From Cyathus striatus (taxonomy: Eukaryota > Basidiomycota > Agaricomycetes > Agaricales > Nidulariaceae): a stretch of 64,000 nt of DNA. The translations under genes and the position numbers were made by a program. Below are positions 40,561 to 52,607 of the stretch, one piece after another. How positions within the stretch are numbered: the first letter of the stretch is position 1; every line of letters begins with the position of its first letter. The notes beneath the pieces were generated by a model, which saw nothing but the letters and a program-made list of their open reading frames with translations, was not told where the DNA came from and ran no database searches. The DNA lies in the NCBI GenBank assembly GCA_025738555.1, contig JAOVFP010000023.1, positions 1,426,001 through 1,490,000 of the forward strand, given 5' to 3'.

Positions 40561-41048
40561 GTACCCTATCGAATAGATATGATTATTGGAGTAGGGGAAC
40601 TGGCTGGACATTGGCACGGAGTAGGAGCGCACAGAGTAGGAGACAGGCACGGTCACGGGATTATAGTAGATTAGTCAGCGTCGGCATACATTAGACGCAC
40701 GATAGATGTCTAACTCAACAATATACTATGACCATTCCACCGTATACTGGGCCGTCGTACCGTCGTACCACTGCATTATCCTCACTACTTATTTCTGAAG
40801 AGGCATGTATCGGAGGTCTAAGCTGAGTTTGTAATGCCATGCGCGCGACAGAGCTACGGTCTACAACCAATACACAACTTGTTTCTGGATCTTTAGGTGC
40901 ACAGTATACTTTGAACATGTTTTATTCACTAGGACCCTCCGTGAAGAGGTTTCAACCTTCGCCTACAATGGATCCTTGCAACACACGCGCCTGTCACATT
41001 CGCAAGGCAATCGCACTATTTCTTAAACGTTCGGGCCTTTACTTAGAG
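40561..41048. other. Intergenic region; left edge of a tandem duplication
   Basis: About 490 bp. The stretch from about 40806 (ATCGGAGGTCTAAGCTGAGTT) and the block CCCTCCGTGAAG near 40935 reappear in diverged form upstream of the second N2227 gene (near 42587 and 42730). The duplicated unit therefore begins in this spacer. Confidence 0.5.
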
Positions 41049-42314
41049 ATGGATTTCTTCAGTACAAGCACATTTTATATATTCCTCTCGTGCTTACAAG
41101 TTACTCCTTCTTGCCCTTCTCATTCTATGTTACTATTTTTCCCCGCCGTTCATTTAGTCTACTAGAGCATCTTTGCCCATGTCTTTGCTAGCTTCTTCGC
41201 CCGCATCCTTCCCAGCGTCCTTGCCATCTGACTTGTCTCTGGAACGTGCGTATAGTGGATATATGCGGTATTCAACCCTGTCTGGCGCGGAGCTTCGAAT
41301 GATGCGCAAGTCTTTTGGTCTCCTTAAGGGAGCCGATAAACAGGTTGCTCGTCAAGCAATCGGCTATCCTGCGAAACTTGAAAAACGGTGGTTCGCTACA
41401 GGCCATAATGCTATCATCACAGACAAGATTGCAGCGCTCGCTTTACAAAATTTTGGTCATCTTGTTCACCAACCAACGACTGACGCAAATTCCGCAGACT
41501 TTGCACGAGTACGACAAGCTATGAAACACATTGTACGTGACTGGAGCGTCGAAGGTCAAGAACGTGATGCGTTGTTTAACCCTATTCTGGACGTTCTGAG
41601 GGACTCCAAGAAGATGAAGAAGAAAGTACTAGTTCCTGGCTGCGGTTTAGGCCGACTTGCTTGGGAAATATCACAACTTGGTGCATTGCCACATGTTTAC
41701 TTTCAATGTATATACGCAATCTCATCATATTATTTCCAGGATTCAACACTACTGCAAATGAGTCTTCGCACTTTATGACGCTAGCTTTTCGTTACCTTCT
41801 TGAATCTAGTACGACATCTTTGAAAAACCAACACAAGCTACACCCTTACGCCCATTGCTTCTCGCAACAACGCAATAACGACAATCTCTTCCGTTCGGTT
41901 GATTTCCCACATACCCTTCCTCGCCTCAGCCGCTAGTTTTCCTTTGTTGAGCAAGATTTCATATCTCTTCAGAATCCTCGCTACGACTACGTTGTCACCC
42001 TCTTCTTCATCAACACCTCAATTAACGTTCTCGCAATTATTGTACATATACATAACCTCCTCAAACCTGGAGGAAAGTGGATTAATCTGGGATCGCTTCT
42101 TTGGCCAGAGGGTGGGCAAGCGATGGTAGAACTTAGCCTTGAAGAACTGATTCAGGCAGCAGAAGAAATTGGATTTGTATTCTCAGACAAGTCTAATACT
42201 GTGGAGCCCAGAAGGGCAATATCAGCCGAGTATACTGGAGATCGGAGGGTCATGATGAATTCAAAGTACAAGGCAGAGTTCTGGGTCGCACAAAAGCCAG
42301 CGCAGTCGCGGTGA
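41049..42314 (+). pseudogene. Degraded N2227 methyltransferase-like copy
   Basis: Tandem paralogue of the intact gene at 42929-44221 with at least three lesions. First, the N-terminal anchor (MDFFSTSTF at 41049) runs out of frame with the body after SCL. Second, the codon matching Lys in PRLGRKFSLVEQDF is TAG, giving PRLSR-stop (41935-41937). Third, about 19 residues present in the partner between VEQDF and YDY are missing. The rest stays readable: SLERAYSGYMRYSTLSG, the SAM motif VLVPGCGLGRLAWEISQLG, FNTTANE and, after the stop, LLKPGGKWINLG. A truncated product from ATG 41179 could exist but would lack the second half of the fold. Confidence 0.8.
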
Positions 42315-42928
42315 GGAAAATGTCAAGGAGTATGTTCCAACTTCCTACCTCGTAGATTCGCACTATTATTATTAATTCTCTATTCGACTGGATGAGCAGA
42401 AAGTTCGCTAACATGTGTATAGCTATAGTTTTGTATAACGACGCAGCGCACTTGTATTAATCATGCAATAGATGTATAATATACTTATTGGTTGGAATTT
42501 GCTAAATCCACGGCAAGATTGATGATATTTTGAAAGTCTTTATACTACACATATAATTCGTCGCAATTCGCGGCATGTGGTAAGTATCGGAAGTCTAATC
42601 TCAGTTATATAACTCCGCTGTCCCGTGGCACTCGCGGACCTCTTACCTCCTCTTACCAGATTCTCCACGTCTTGCTGCATCCCGCGTACATTAAGTATTG
42701 CATATTAAGTTTGGATTCTTTTTTGCCGCCCTCCGTGAAGGGTTCTTATTACGATTCTTGGCTGCAATCGCCTTTTCACCCGGTTTAACACTTGTTGATT
42801 TCCAAGTAGTGACTTCCGCCCGCAGTTACAGACATTTCGTTGCGACACGTCTACTTCCTGCCATTATGGTACAAACCATCAGACTATATTTTAAAAATTT
42901 AGAAACTGGCAAACTGTCCTCCCCAGGG
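42315..42928. other. Spacer between N2227 copies
   Basis: About 610 bp containing the 3' flank of copy 1 and the promoter of copy 2. Its right part is a diverged duplicate of the region upstream of copy 1. An in-frame upstream extension from 42698 has no support from copy 1. Confidence 0.5.
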
Positions 42929-44221
42929 ATGAGTTTCTTTAGGACAAGCACATTTGATAAAATCCTCGCGTGCTTACTTCCTCTTGCCCTTCTTCTTCTG
43001 TGCTATCGTCTTTGCTCGCCCTTTGCCTGGTCTGAGATCTTCGCACTCGTATGGCCACGTAATAGGACGCCCGTACCATCTTACTTCTCTCTCGAACGCG
43101 CATATGCTAGCTATATGCGATACTCAACGTTGTCTGGCGAGGAGCTCTGGAATATGCGCAAGTCTTTGGGCACGCTTAGAGGAGGCGATAAGCAGCGTGC
43201 TGCTCGAATTTGTTATCCAGAGAAACTGGACAAGCTGCAGCTCCTTATAGTTCATAATGCTGATGTCACAGACCAAATTGCAAAGCTCGCTTCACAACAG
43301 TTTGATCTTCCTCCCCAACCTAGGGAGGCCGACGCAAATTCTGCAGACTTGGGACGAGTGCGAGAAGCTATGAAGCATTTTGTACGTGACTGGAGCAGCG
43401 AAGGAGTCAGAGAACGTGGAAGGATATTTGAGCCTATACTGAATGCTTTGAGGGGGCCTAGGGAGAGGTTCAAGGATTCTGTATTGGTTCCAGGCTGTGG
43501 TTTAGGTCGACTGGCATGGGAGATATCACAACTTGGTGCGTCATTTCGTGCTTTTCGGGACATACTTGCATATGTTCATATCGTATTTCCAGGATTTAAC
43601 ACCACCGCAAACGAACTTTCATTCTTTATGACATTAGCTTTCCGTTTCCTTCTTTCACCTGAGACAACTTCAAACGTTGATCAACACAAACTATACCCCT
43701 ACGCTCATTGGTTCTCACACCAACGAAATAATGACAACCTCTTTCGTTCAGTTCATTTCCCGGATGCTATTCCTCGCCTCGGTCGCAAGTTTTCTCTTGT
43801 CGAACAAGATTTTCTGCTCCTCAAGAAGCCCGCGGCGCCTGTTAAAAACCCCGCGTTGTATTTGAAGGAAAATCCAGCACTCGAACGTGGTTATGATTAC
43901 ATTGTTACCCTCTTCTTCATCGACACCTCAGTTAACGTCTTCGCAACCATAGCACATATATATTACCTCCTCAAACCAGGAGGAAAGTGGATTAATCTGG
44001 GACCGCTGCTTTGGCCAGGTGGGGGGATAGCGAAGATAGAGCTTAGCCTTGAAGAAGTCCTTCTGGCGGCGAAAGACATCGGATTTGTATTTCCAGACGA
44101 GTCGGACCCTGTGGAGGGCAGAAAGACTATTCCATGCGAGTATACCGGAGATCGGAGAGCTATGATGAGTTGGATATACAGGGCCGAGTTCTGGGTCGCA
44201 CAAAAGCCGGAGTCAGGATAA
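42929..44221 (+). CDS. N2227 / carnosine N-methyltransferase-like protein
   Basis: The start is the ATG at 42929 (MSFFRTSTF), placed by homology with copy 1. An N-terminal membrane anchor (ILACLLPLALLLLCYRL) is followed by the N2227 domain: SLERAYASYMRYSTLSGEEL, MKHFVRDWSSEG, the SAM-binding VLVPGCGLGRLAWEISQLGF, NTTANELSFFMTLAFRFLL, YPYAHWFSHQRNNDNLFRSV and LLKPGGKWINLGPLLW. One 57-bp intron (43536-43592) interrupts LG|FNTT; it is a multiple of three with no stop, so a read-through also stays open. The family methylates carnosine and related His peptides in animals. The fungal substrate is unknown. The N-terminal anchor suggests a membrane location. Confidence 0.85.
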   Translation: MSFFRTSTFDKILACLLPLALLLLCYRLCSPFAWSEIFALVWPRNRTPVPSYFSLERAYASYMRYSTLSGEELWNMRKSLGTLRGGDKQRAARICYPEKLDKLQLLIVHNADVTDQIAKLASQQFDLPPQPREADANSADLGRVREAMKHFVRDWSSEGVRERGRIFEPILNALRGPRERFKDSVLVPGCGLGRLAWEISQLGASFRAFRDILAYVHIVFPGFNTTANELSFFMTLAFRFLLSPETTSNVDQHKLYPYAHWFSHQRNNDNLFRSVHFPDAIPRLGRKFSLVEQDFLLLKKPAAPVKNPALYLKENPALERGYDYIVTLFFIDTSVNVFATIAHIYYLLKPGGKWINLGPLLWPGGGIAKIELSLEEVLLAAKDIGFVFPDESDPVEGRKTIPCEYTGDRRAMMSWIYRAEFWVAQKPESG

Positions 44222-45220
44222 GTTATGTCGGGAACGTTACTACATCGTACTACTTCTATTGGACCACTTCACTCGAATAATTATAACTGTATAGTTCTGT
44301 AAACCACGCAACACACTTATTTCGCATCGAATCTCGGAGTCTTTTAAAGTGGGATTAATACATGCTTTGAATCCGTGATGATATTACTCCGTTTTATTGC
44401 TAATCAACAATACAATGAGGTACGCGCACAAGAACAGACAGAGAGGGCTCGAATAGGTATACTAGAATCGGATTATCGGTCTCCCCAAGAAGAGGAAGAA
44501 TAACGTCGAAATAGGAATTAGCGAGCACAGTTCGTATGGGTGATGAGATGTGCGTAGATGAGAGAGAACAAGATGAGATGAGCGTACGGTATTGTAGATG
44601 AGATGATGGGGACATAAGTTAGGAGAATATTGAGGAAGCTCGTAGAGACTGGACGGTGGATAAAAAACCACCAAGATTGTATTCACAAAGAAAAGAAATG
44701 CAAATATATCAACAAGGAATGGAATTCTGAAGCAGGTACGAATATTTCAGAGTTAATAAACAGTTGAAAAAAATGAAAAACAGGAAGGCATATGTATATA
44801 AAACATCAAGTAAAAAGTTGATATTAGTAAGGAGAGGTAGAACAAAAAGAAAATAAAGAAGCGACAACCAATAGCCCAAAACCCAACCTTGACAGCGAGA
44901 GAATAGAACAACTCGCGAGGAGACAACAATAGAAAAGGCTAGGTTTGGGATCCCGAAGCCGAACATCTTCCATCCACAAAAAGAGAGGGGAGTGAACATA
45001 TTTAGGGAAAAGTTTGGAATATCGCTGGGTTGGGAGAGATTGAGAGAGACAGGCTGGGGAAAAGACAGAGAACAAGTCCTTATGCACAAACGGCGGGGGT
45101 ATCCAAGGAGAGTAAATCCTCATCGTAACATAGCGGTAAAGCAACTTGACAGACGGGGGAGCTGCTGACTAGGGGAGAGCGGTCGGGAGGGAAAGTGAGT
45201 ATGAGGTATCGCAAGGGTCA
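44222..45220. other. Convergent 3' region with simple-sequence stretch
   Basis: About 1 kb between the N2227 and RNA-binding genes. A GATGAGAT-rich stretch occupies roughly 44535-44610. The left part shares its 3' flank with copy 1 of N2227. The minus-strand gene may have a long 3' UTR here. No gene was seen. Confidence 0.4.
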
Positions 45221-47639
45221 TCATGCGGCAGCAACCCCGTTGGGTTGAGGATGTTCCCCGTCAACGTGCATTTCCGCCTCAAGTTCGTCTTTCAGATCGT
45301 CGACAATATCGTCATCTTCACCTTCGATAGCAGCGTCACCGTTGGACTGGTGTCCATTCGAGCCGCTAACTTGGCGCCTGCCGCCAGAGCCACCTTGTGG
45401 TCCCGAGCGAGGGGGGTTTGCACATCTGTCCTTGCCATGAGCAATGCGGAGGTTGGCGTACTCAGGCTTGTTCTTGATGGCCTCAATTGCCTTCACAGCA
45501 TTCTGGATATTGGTGAAGTTCACGAAAGCACAGTTCCTAACGTGTAACCGTCAGAAACCTGCAACAAAGCTGTAAAATAACATGATGAACTTACTTCTCC
45601 CTGAGGAAGTTGACGAGCTCAATATCGCCGAACTCGCCAAAGTCCCTCTTGAGTCTTTCCTCGGTGAAAGTCTCAAAATCTTCAATGTTGCCAATGTACA
45701 CATTGCGTGTCGCGCCGCCATGGACAGCAATCGCCAATGCAGGGGGCAGAGGACCCGAGTTCTTGCCCCAGCCAATCTTAAGACGGCGGTTATTCAAAGT
45801 TAATCCCTGGTATGATGCAACCTGGAAGAAAGTGAAAGCCGCTGCGGGATCGACGAATGTCACAAACTAAGAAAAATGAAACAAAGATGTAATTGTTATA
45901 GCACATGCTAAAAATGGACGGAAGAGAACAAGAACGCACAGCAATATGCTTATCCTGCATGTACCTAATACTCTGCAGCACACCACCCCTGATTGCATTG
46001 CACAGATCTTCGGTGGTAGTTTCGGGGTGTATGTTCCCGAGGTACACGGTCCTGTTCATAGACTGAACACTTTGTCCCATTACGTCCACAGGAGTGAACG
46101 GGGCTCCGTAAGGTGTGAAGGGAGAGAACGGAGCATTATTTTGGGGAGACATCGCAGACTGTGCGACGAGGGACTGTGCTGCTGCTGCCTGGGCTTGTTG
46201 TGCAGCTGCCTGTTGCGACTTGGGAATGTATGCGCAACGATCTTTTCCGTAGTTGACCCGCTTGCCTGCCCATTGCGGCTCGGTAGGAAGAGTGTTTACA
46301 ACCTGTACTAAACAATAAGAGCACGTTCAATGAAGCGCAGGAAAAATATACAGACCTTAGTGGCAGTAGTAATGCTCAAGAAATGAACAAAACCAATATT
46401 CTTATCCCTAACGATCTTGACCTGATCAATCAACCCAAAGCGGCTCAAATCGTCCCTTAACTGCTCCTCCGTCATGTTCTCGTCCAAACCACCAAGATAA
46501 ACATTACGGCTTGCGTTGCTCTGACTGATTGCGAGGGCCACCTGCGCAGGCACAGGGCTTGGCTTTCCCCAGCCGATCTTGAGCTCCTGCCCGTGAAGGG
46601 AGAGCTTCTTGATCGTCGCATCCGCATGGAACGCGGCGGCGGTGGCACCATCGAGGAAGGAGAGGAAGACGCATGATTTCTCGGGAAGAACGCGGATGGA
46701 CTCTAGAGGGCCAAAGTGGACGAGATTGAGCAGCTCGTCGACAGATGCTGCTGCAGGGAGGTTTCCGACGTATACTGTGCGGCCTGTGGCATTCGATGAG
46801 ACACCGAGAGCTGCTGACAGTGCGACGGGAGAATAACCTGCTGCTGCTGCTTGCGCCGCTGGAATGTTGAGGTTGAGGGAGGGAACGCGTTGTTGGTTGA
46901 AGTTCTGATAAAATGGGTAGAAATAAATGGTCATTATTATCACTGGGTTGGAATGGCACGAGGGGGGAAAGAAGAAAGGAAGGACAAAAGAAGTCGACGC
47001 ACCTGTGCAAAGTTGGCCATCTGACCATTGTAAGGGAAGGAATTGAGCATGTTAATGGTGGGAAGACCCATGCCGAGCATGTTGTATGCCCCGAAGCCGG
47101 CATATTGGTTACCATTAGGGCTGCCCTGTTGCTGCTGCTGTTGTTGTTGCTGTTGAGCGGCGACGGCCTGCTGTTGCTGGACCTGTTGCTGCTGCTGTTG
47201 TGCAGCAAAGGCAGCGGCAGCAGTGTTCGGGCTGAGTTGGGGGGTCATGCCTTGGCCATTCGTTTGAGTGTTGATGGAAAGCTGGGGGGTGGAATAAAGT
47301 GGACTGGTGGCGAAGCCACCCGATGACTGGGAGCTTTGGAACGCCGACTGGGCGATGTTGGCCTGAGGGCCGTAGCCGTAGTTGGCAAAGGCATCGCGGG
47401 GGTTGTTGTTTGTCGAGGCGTTATTTTGTGCGCCATAGTTGGAAGTGGGTGACCAACGAATTTTTTTGGCTTCGGGGCCTCCAGCTGCGTCGATAGAACG
47501 CTATCGGATATAGAAAAAAAAAATGAGAAAAAAGGATATAAAGAACAGGGCTAGGGGGTGGTAGGGGCACCTTCATCATGTCGAGGTCAAAGCCGTAAGG
47601 AGTATACTGAGATGCAAAGGCAGATTGTGGGTCGTCCAT
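45221..47639 (-). CDS. MRN1: Four-RRM RNA-binding protein, Nrd1/Mrn1 family
   Basis: The start is the ATG at 47639 ([20 protein letters not shown]) and the stop is at 45221. The N-terminal third is disordered with two polyglutamine tracts (encoded at about 47121-47205). Four RRMs follow: [58 protein letters not shown] and [19 protein letters not shown]. Each has its RNP1-like strand (SCVFLSF, IGFVHF, IAFVTFVD, CAFVNF). The repeated LKIGWGK and YGKDRCA segments are family signatures. Fission yeast Nrd1 and budding yeast Mrn1 bind mRNAs for differentiation and cytokinesis. The tail is acidic. Confidence 0.9.
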
Positions 47640-48097
47640 GGAAGCGATATGGGAGGGGGAAAGCGGTAAAAATGGATGGGATTATGAAGGCAACGGCAAA
47701 AGTATGTCGAAAAGGAAGGCGAGTTAGAGAATTGTAGGGAGCGTGGATTTGGGACAAACGAGTGTGGGTTGGTTGGGCGAAAAAGAAAAGACACGCACGC
47801 GAAAAAAGAAGAAAATCAAGGAGGAATATTCGAATTCAGACACGGGAAAGCGGGCAGCGGGTGGCCTGGGCGGAGAAAGAAAGCCCTGACACGGATACCA
47901 ATGCTAGGCTATGACTAGTCTAGGGGAATGGCGCGCTGCAGGCAGGAATGAAAACGAAACGAAAAGGGCAGCGACAACCAGAAAAATAAAATATCAACTA
48001 ATCCCAAATTCAACTTATTCCATTCCCACAAACAATCACACAACCCGCACGCACGGGCCTCATCACGCCACGTCAGGAAAGATAACGGCTCATTCAT
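47640..48097. other. Intergenic region upstream of MRN1
   Basis: About 460 bp between two minus-strand genes. It is A/G-rich on the plus strand (C/T-rich on the transcribed side), typical of a fungal promoter. Nothing else is seen. Confidence 0.4.
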
Positions 48098-50027
48098 TTA
48101 TTCTATCCCCTGTCTCGCCCGCACCATCCCACCCATCCACACTCCCCCGCACGCCGTCGCCGCCCCGCCGAACACCCCCACTCGCCACCACCCATAGTCC
48201 TCCCCCAGCAGTGCACCGGCCACCGGCGTCCCTGTCACTCGTCACTCGACTCAGAGTACCGCGCAATAATTAGACCTACCAATCAGATCGCCCAGTCCTT
48301 GTGCCCCCATCAGCACGCATAGACACCGAGCATTGTGACTCACCAGCAAACGCAAAGCCCACTCCCATTCGCAGCCTGCAGTCACCATTAGCCTCCAGCT
48401 GTCACATCAATTTCAATCTCTCCGCACCCAATCTCGTTTACATCATCCGCCAGACTCGCCAGCACCAGTCCGAGGACCGCCAGATCTGTCCAGGCCCTCG
48501 TTAATTGCACCCTCTTGCCATATCAATCCCGCCTTCTTACATGTTCCGCCTGTCACCCCGTACAGCACCCCGAGCACCGTGAAGCTGCCAATCGACCCTA
48601 GCCCTACCATGCTGAACACCAGCACAGACCGAATTAGCATCGTCCCGCACATCAGCTTGCCTACTCCAATACGCTCACACAGCGGTGCACATATTATCCG
48701 CGTAATGAATGCGCTGCCGTTCATAATCACCAGCTGCACATTCGTCAACTCCCGCTACTATATCAACCGGCGCTCATATCACCCACCGCATAAAATGCGA
48801 ACGTCCTATCCAACCCATGTTGTGTCGCCGCTAGCTGGAAATAATACGGCGGTATGTAATATCCCATGTCGAACAGCATCAGTCTGCAAAGACTTAATTA
48901 TCATTACCTTGACACCAGAAGTACTCTCGCACCCTATTGTAGCAGCGACGTAAGCCCTGTCCTTCGCAAACTTCTTCAACTTCACACCAACGTCTTTCAT
49001 ATCGACGCTCTTCGACTTCTCTGCCATCATCTCTCTCCTCGGCCGAATCACAATACAGCCCACCACCAGCATCCCAGTAAGCATCCCCGCGCTGATTCTC
49101 GTGGCCCGCTGGAATCTTCCATCCCCTGCTTGTTCCTTTCCATTGAGCAAGTGGTTCATCATGATGGGATACAGTACCGTTGCCAGAGACGCCCCTGAGC
49201 CTGCGATACATACCGCAAAGGCGTACTTGCGCGTGAAGTAGTGCGACAGGATGGCCATGCAGGGAACATACATCATCCCGTTTGCCAGTCCAGCCGCGAT
49301 TCCTTGTGCTAGGAGTGCCTGAAAATGCGTTAATACTTAACTTGGTGAAGTAAGAATATCGCACCTGGTAGTACTGTCCAGGTTTAACGAGAGACAGCAT
49401 GAACTGCGCGACGCAGCATAGCAGGGCTCCTCCGAAGAGGAGATACCGACTAGGAAGGCATTGAGTAGAAATCATATCATAGGAGGCGAGACGTACAAGT
49501 ATCCTTTATCATACAGCCTTCCCGAAACCAATCCACCCGTAATACCAAGAAATGAATTGGTACTTCCTATCCATCTACTGCCCTTTCAGCATTCGCCAGG
49601 ACTGGAATGGCTCACGTACGAAATCGCAGAAGGAGAGCTGTGGGGCATGTACACCCTCACATAGTAATCTACTTCCTTGATAAGCTCACTACACAGCACC
49701 GCCAGAATAGCGCAACCGACCTTGATAGACGCCAAAGGAATCGGAGTATCTGTATGACGGTATTAGCTCTGAGAGCTGCCAAGTAAAGTGTATGCCCACC
49801 CCCAAGTACAAAAGTGTATAAGAAACCTTGTAATAGACGATCAGGCTCTCCTTTCTCCCTGGAATGAAGATCGAATGGAGTACATACACTCCCAGGACCG
49901 CCGTCCACCCTGCCCAACCTCCTTCTAAATCTAGCGCCTCTGTGTTCTCAGACTGGTACGGCGCTGTCTCGCTTTCTGCTTTCTCAATGCTGCCCGACCA
50001 GTTCTTTATGCTTTCACCTGGGTCCAT
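48098..50027 (-). CDS. MFS transporter, monocarboxylate-transporter-like
   Basis: The start is the ATG at 50027 (MDPGESIKNWSG) and the stop TAA is at 48098-48100. It is broken by ten or more introns, and the reading frame was followed through each. Membrane segments include GGWAGWTAVLG, the family motif DSFGVYQEVDYYVRV, SPSAISWIGSTNSFLGITGG, LVSGRLYDKGYL, YLLFGGALLCCVAQFMLSLV, GIAAGLANGMMYVPCMAILS, YFTRKYAFAVCIAGSGASLA, LCERIGVGKLMCGTM, LVFSMVGLGSIGSFTVLGVL and TPVAGALLGEDYGWWRVGVF. This is the MCT (SLC16-like) branch that in fungi includes the Mch proteins. The cargo is unknown. The last 400 bp look broken until three short introns are removed. Confidence 0.82.
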
Positions 50028-51689
50028 GGTGCTTATGACCACCGCAATACTCAAGGAAGGAAAGGGGTTTTCAGGCGATGGCCCATTTCAGACGAGCTTA
50101 TCTAGTTAATGTCATACCGCACTTTTCACTCTGAAAACCGTGGTCCGTACCGGCTACTCTTGGGGCACATGGTGCAGTATCTTTATGTCAATGGCCATCT
50201 CGGATGGCGTGAATGGTCGTTGTGGCGCGTCGGATACACGCGTGATAAGTTTGACGACTGATAGTGGCTGTTTTTCTGCAAATGGCTGCATTTGGTGGTA
50301 CAGTTGAGCTGGGAACGCTCGTCGTGCGGCACATATCCTGTCGGTCCGGTGTCCGTGCTTTCTTGAATCTTCTACTTGTGGTCACCAGCAGCCTGCCGTC
50401 GGGTTAACTGCGAGATCATGTCGGCAGGGAGCCTTGTGACGAACGTGGAGCGGTTGGGGTATCTTTAATCCCGTCGTGTGGAGATCTAACTTGTTTTGCT
50501 TTCTCGTCAATGTCGTAATTTTGCATATTTCGTTCAAAGGCGGCTCTCAGCTGTCCCTGCTGCGATGCGAGCTGACCTTACTGTCAAGAAAAGAGCAAGC
50601 ACGCATTGGGATCTGGGTGGCTTCTGTTATGAATACAAGTTGTAAAAAATAAAGACTCCAGTAATATATGCAGAAACTTCATGATTATTACTTTGCAAGA
50701 AGCTTGTTGAATATTGAATTTGTTATCTATTAAGTTAACGCAGACGATTGACGCTCACTGACTCACTGTGTAGCTGCCGTATTTGACAGAGTCCTTCGAA
50801 CCAAATAACCATTTTCAAAATCAGCACTTTGACACTTTCTTTCAACTTCCTTTCGTCACTCTTCCGTAACTCGCTCACTCAGGACTCGGACCAAGTAACA
50901 AGCTCATTCTGTCTTCTGCGCTTGTATATCTGTTAAAAATCAAATGCTTGGCTAAGATTGAAACAGCTCCTGGAAATGGAAGTATCGTCTCGGTTTGCTC
51001 GGATTTGCCTTGTGTCGGGACTCAGGCTCTAGTCTATTCTACGTCCAATTTAAATATTAATCTGAATCATTTCAACTATGCTGAGGCTCTGCACTACTCG
51101 CTTTCTTCATCAGAGTCCGCGATACCCGTCATTCTGGGCTATTGTTCTTGCTATACTATTCACGGGATGGAAGTAATTCACTAGAATAATGATGAGAGCA
51201 AGTATTTTGGTTTCAAAAGACTTGGATCATATGGAACATCTATCGCCACACTCGTAGCTATACTCACGCAGCAGACAACTTTGATTCTTAACATGGCACA
51301 ACTACGGCTCCTAACCTCAAAGACATGATGATCTATCCGGTGCATGGGCGCGAATCAATTAGACTTTGGTTTCGTTACCTAAGATTAAGCTCTGAGGTGT
51401 AGCCACCCGTCGCAGTGACAATGTTTCTTTGCCAGCTTTTCCCTTAACTGGCTTCAAATCTCCGTGATATCCATTTGAATGTCGATCCAGCCATTCTTGA
51501 CGACTTGTGACGCCCGGTCTCGATGCCTATGGGGTGAATCATTGCGTATGCTTCGTCGTTGAGCCGTCGGGGGAGCCTTGCTTAACGCTGTGTATGTAGC
51601 CCCAAATTCTATTTTTGTCTTATTACCTTCTTGACCAAAGCTGGATAGTTCTGGAACTATAAGCATCGATATTAACGGGCTATGAAAGC
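50028..51689. other. Intergenic region before the CAP array
   Basis: About 1.7 kb between divergent genes. ORFs are short and lack coding character, and I found no inverted repeats. It separates the transporter gene from the CAP array. Confidence 0.4.
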
Positions 51690-51696
51690 TATAAAG
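51690..51696 (+). promoter_or_regulatory. TATA-like box, CAP copy 1
   Basis: TATAAAG, 71 bp before the ATG at 51761. Similar boxes precede the other four copies at 66-88 bp. Confidence 0.5.
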
Positions 51697-51760
51697 ACTG
51701 TTGACATTCTGGCCTAATTTGCCTACAGCTAAGCAGCTTTCTATTCCGCACTAGTTACCC

Positions 51761-52607
51761 ATGCATTTCTACAAATCCCTATTTGGACTCGTCGCTGTTG
51801 CATTCTCCAGCGCTGCGGCCTTGGTGACTCCAGATATCAAGGCTCGAGGTACATTCGAATTTTCCTTAGTTTAGCGTGGTACTAATTTTACTGTGGATTC
51901 AGATGCTTGGTCAGATCAAGTCGTTCAACTTCACAATTCGTACAGGGCACAGTATGGTGCAAATCCAGTTTCCTGGAATCAGGATCTCTATGCCTCGACT
52001 TTACAATGGGCGCAGGGATGTAAATTTGCTCACAGGTGAGATAAGTTTCATTTTAACAGACATTGAAAGTTTGTTAACCCCTTAAATATAGTGGTGGTAG
52101 CGGCTATGGAGAGAACCTCGTGAGTGGCGGATCATTTTATGGGATCGTTTTTGTCTAACGTTGGCCGAAGGCCGCTGGTACTGGTGGATACTCGTTCTCC
52201 GACGCTATGAACAGCTGGATGAGTGAAGTTTGTATGTTACCTCCTTTCTATTAGTTCCTTTTCTGTGCGCTGATTTGCAACTCGTCAGCCCAATATGACT
52301 GTAAGAAGACAGATTCCTATTGAGAACAATTTTACTGAACAAGCATCGCAATTTAGATAACAATCCTGGGTTCTCTTCTGCTACCGGCCACTTCACCCAG
52401 ATTGTCTGGAAGGCTACCACGGGTGTTGCCTGTGCTGTTGCTACATGCCCAGGAGGTACCATCTTCGGTGATCAATCCAACTACTACGTCTGCCGTTATA
52501 CTCCCCCTGGAAACGTCATTGGCCAATTCGCGTAAGTAATCAAGCAACATAGAGTTGTTGCTATGTTAATTTTCGTTATTAGGCAAAATGTCGGAAGACA
52601 TGTTTAA
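51761..52607 (+). CDS. CAP/PR-1 secreted protein, copy 1 (Pry-like)
   Basis: Seven exons: 51761-51848, 51903-52035, 52092-52119, 52171-52231, 52289-52300 (12-nt microexon), 52357-52531 and 52583-52607; 522 nt, 173 residues. A signal peptide (MHFYKSLFGLVAVAFSSAAA) and short propeptide end in an Arg (DIKAR). The CAP domain has the cavity His in LHNSYRAQYG, Glu in GYGENL, the CAP1 motif GHFTQIVWKATTGVACAVA and the CAP2 motif YYVCRYTPPGNVIGQF. Fungal CAP proteins (yeast Pry1/2) bind sterols and fatty acids outside the cell; PR-1-like roles toward plants are known for others. All cavity residues are present, so this copy looks functional. One 3' splice site uses AAG rather than the usual YAG. Confidence 0.87.

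Noticed and set aside
42698..42928. 77-residue N-terminal extension of N2227 copy 2
   Set aside because: It opens on an alternative codon, is not shared with copy 1, and the conserved block begins at ATG 42929.
48443..48748. Apparent frameshift decay at the 3' end of the MFS gene
   Set aside because: Removing short canonical introns restores a continuous transporter C-terminus to the TAA at 48098.
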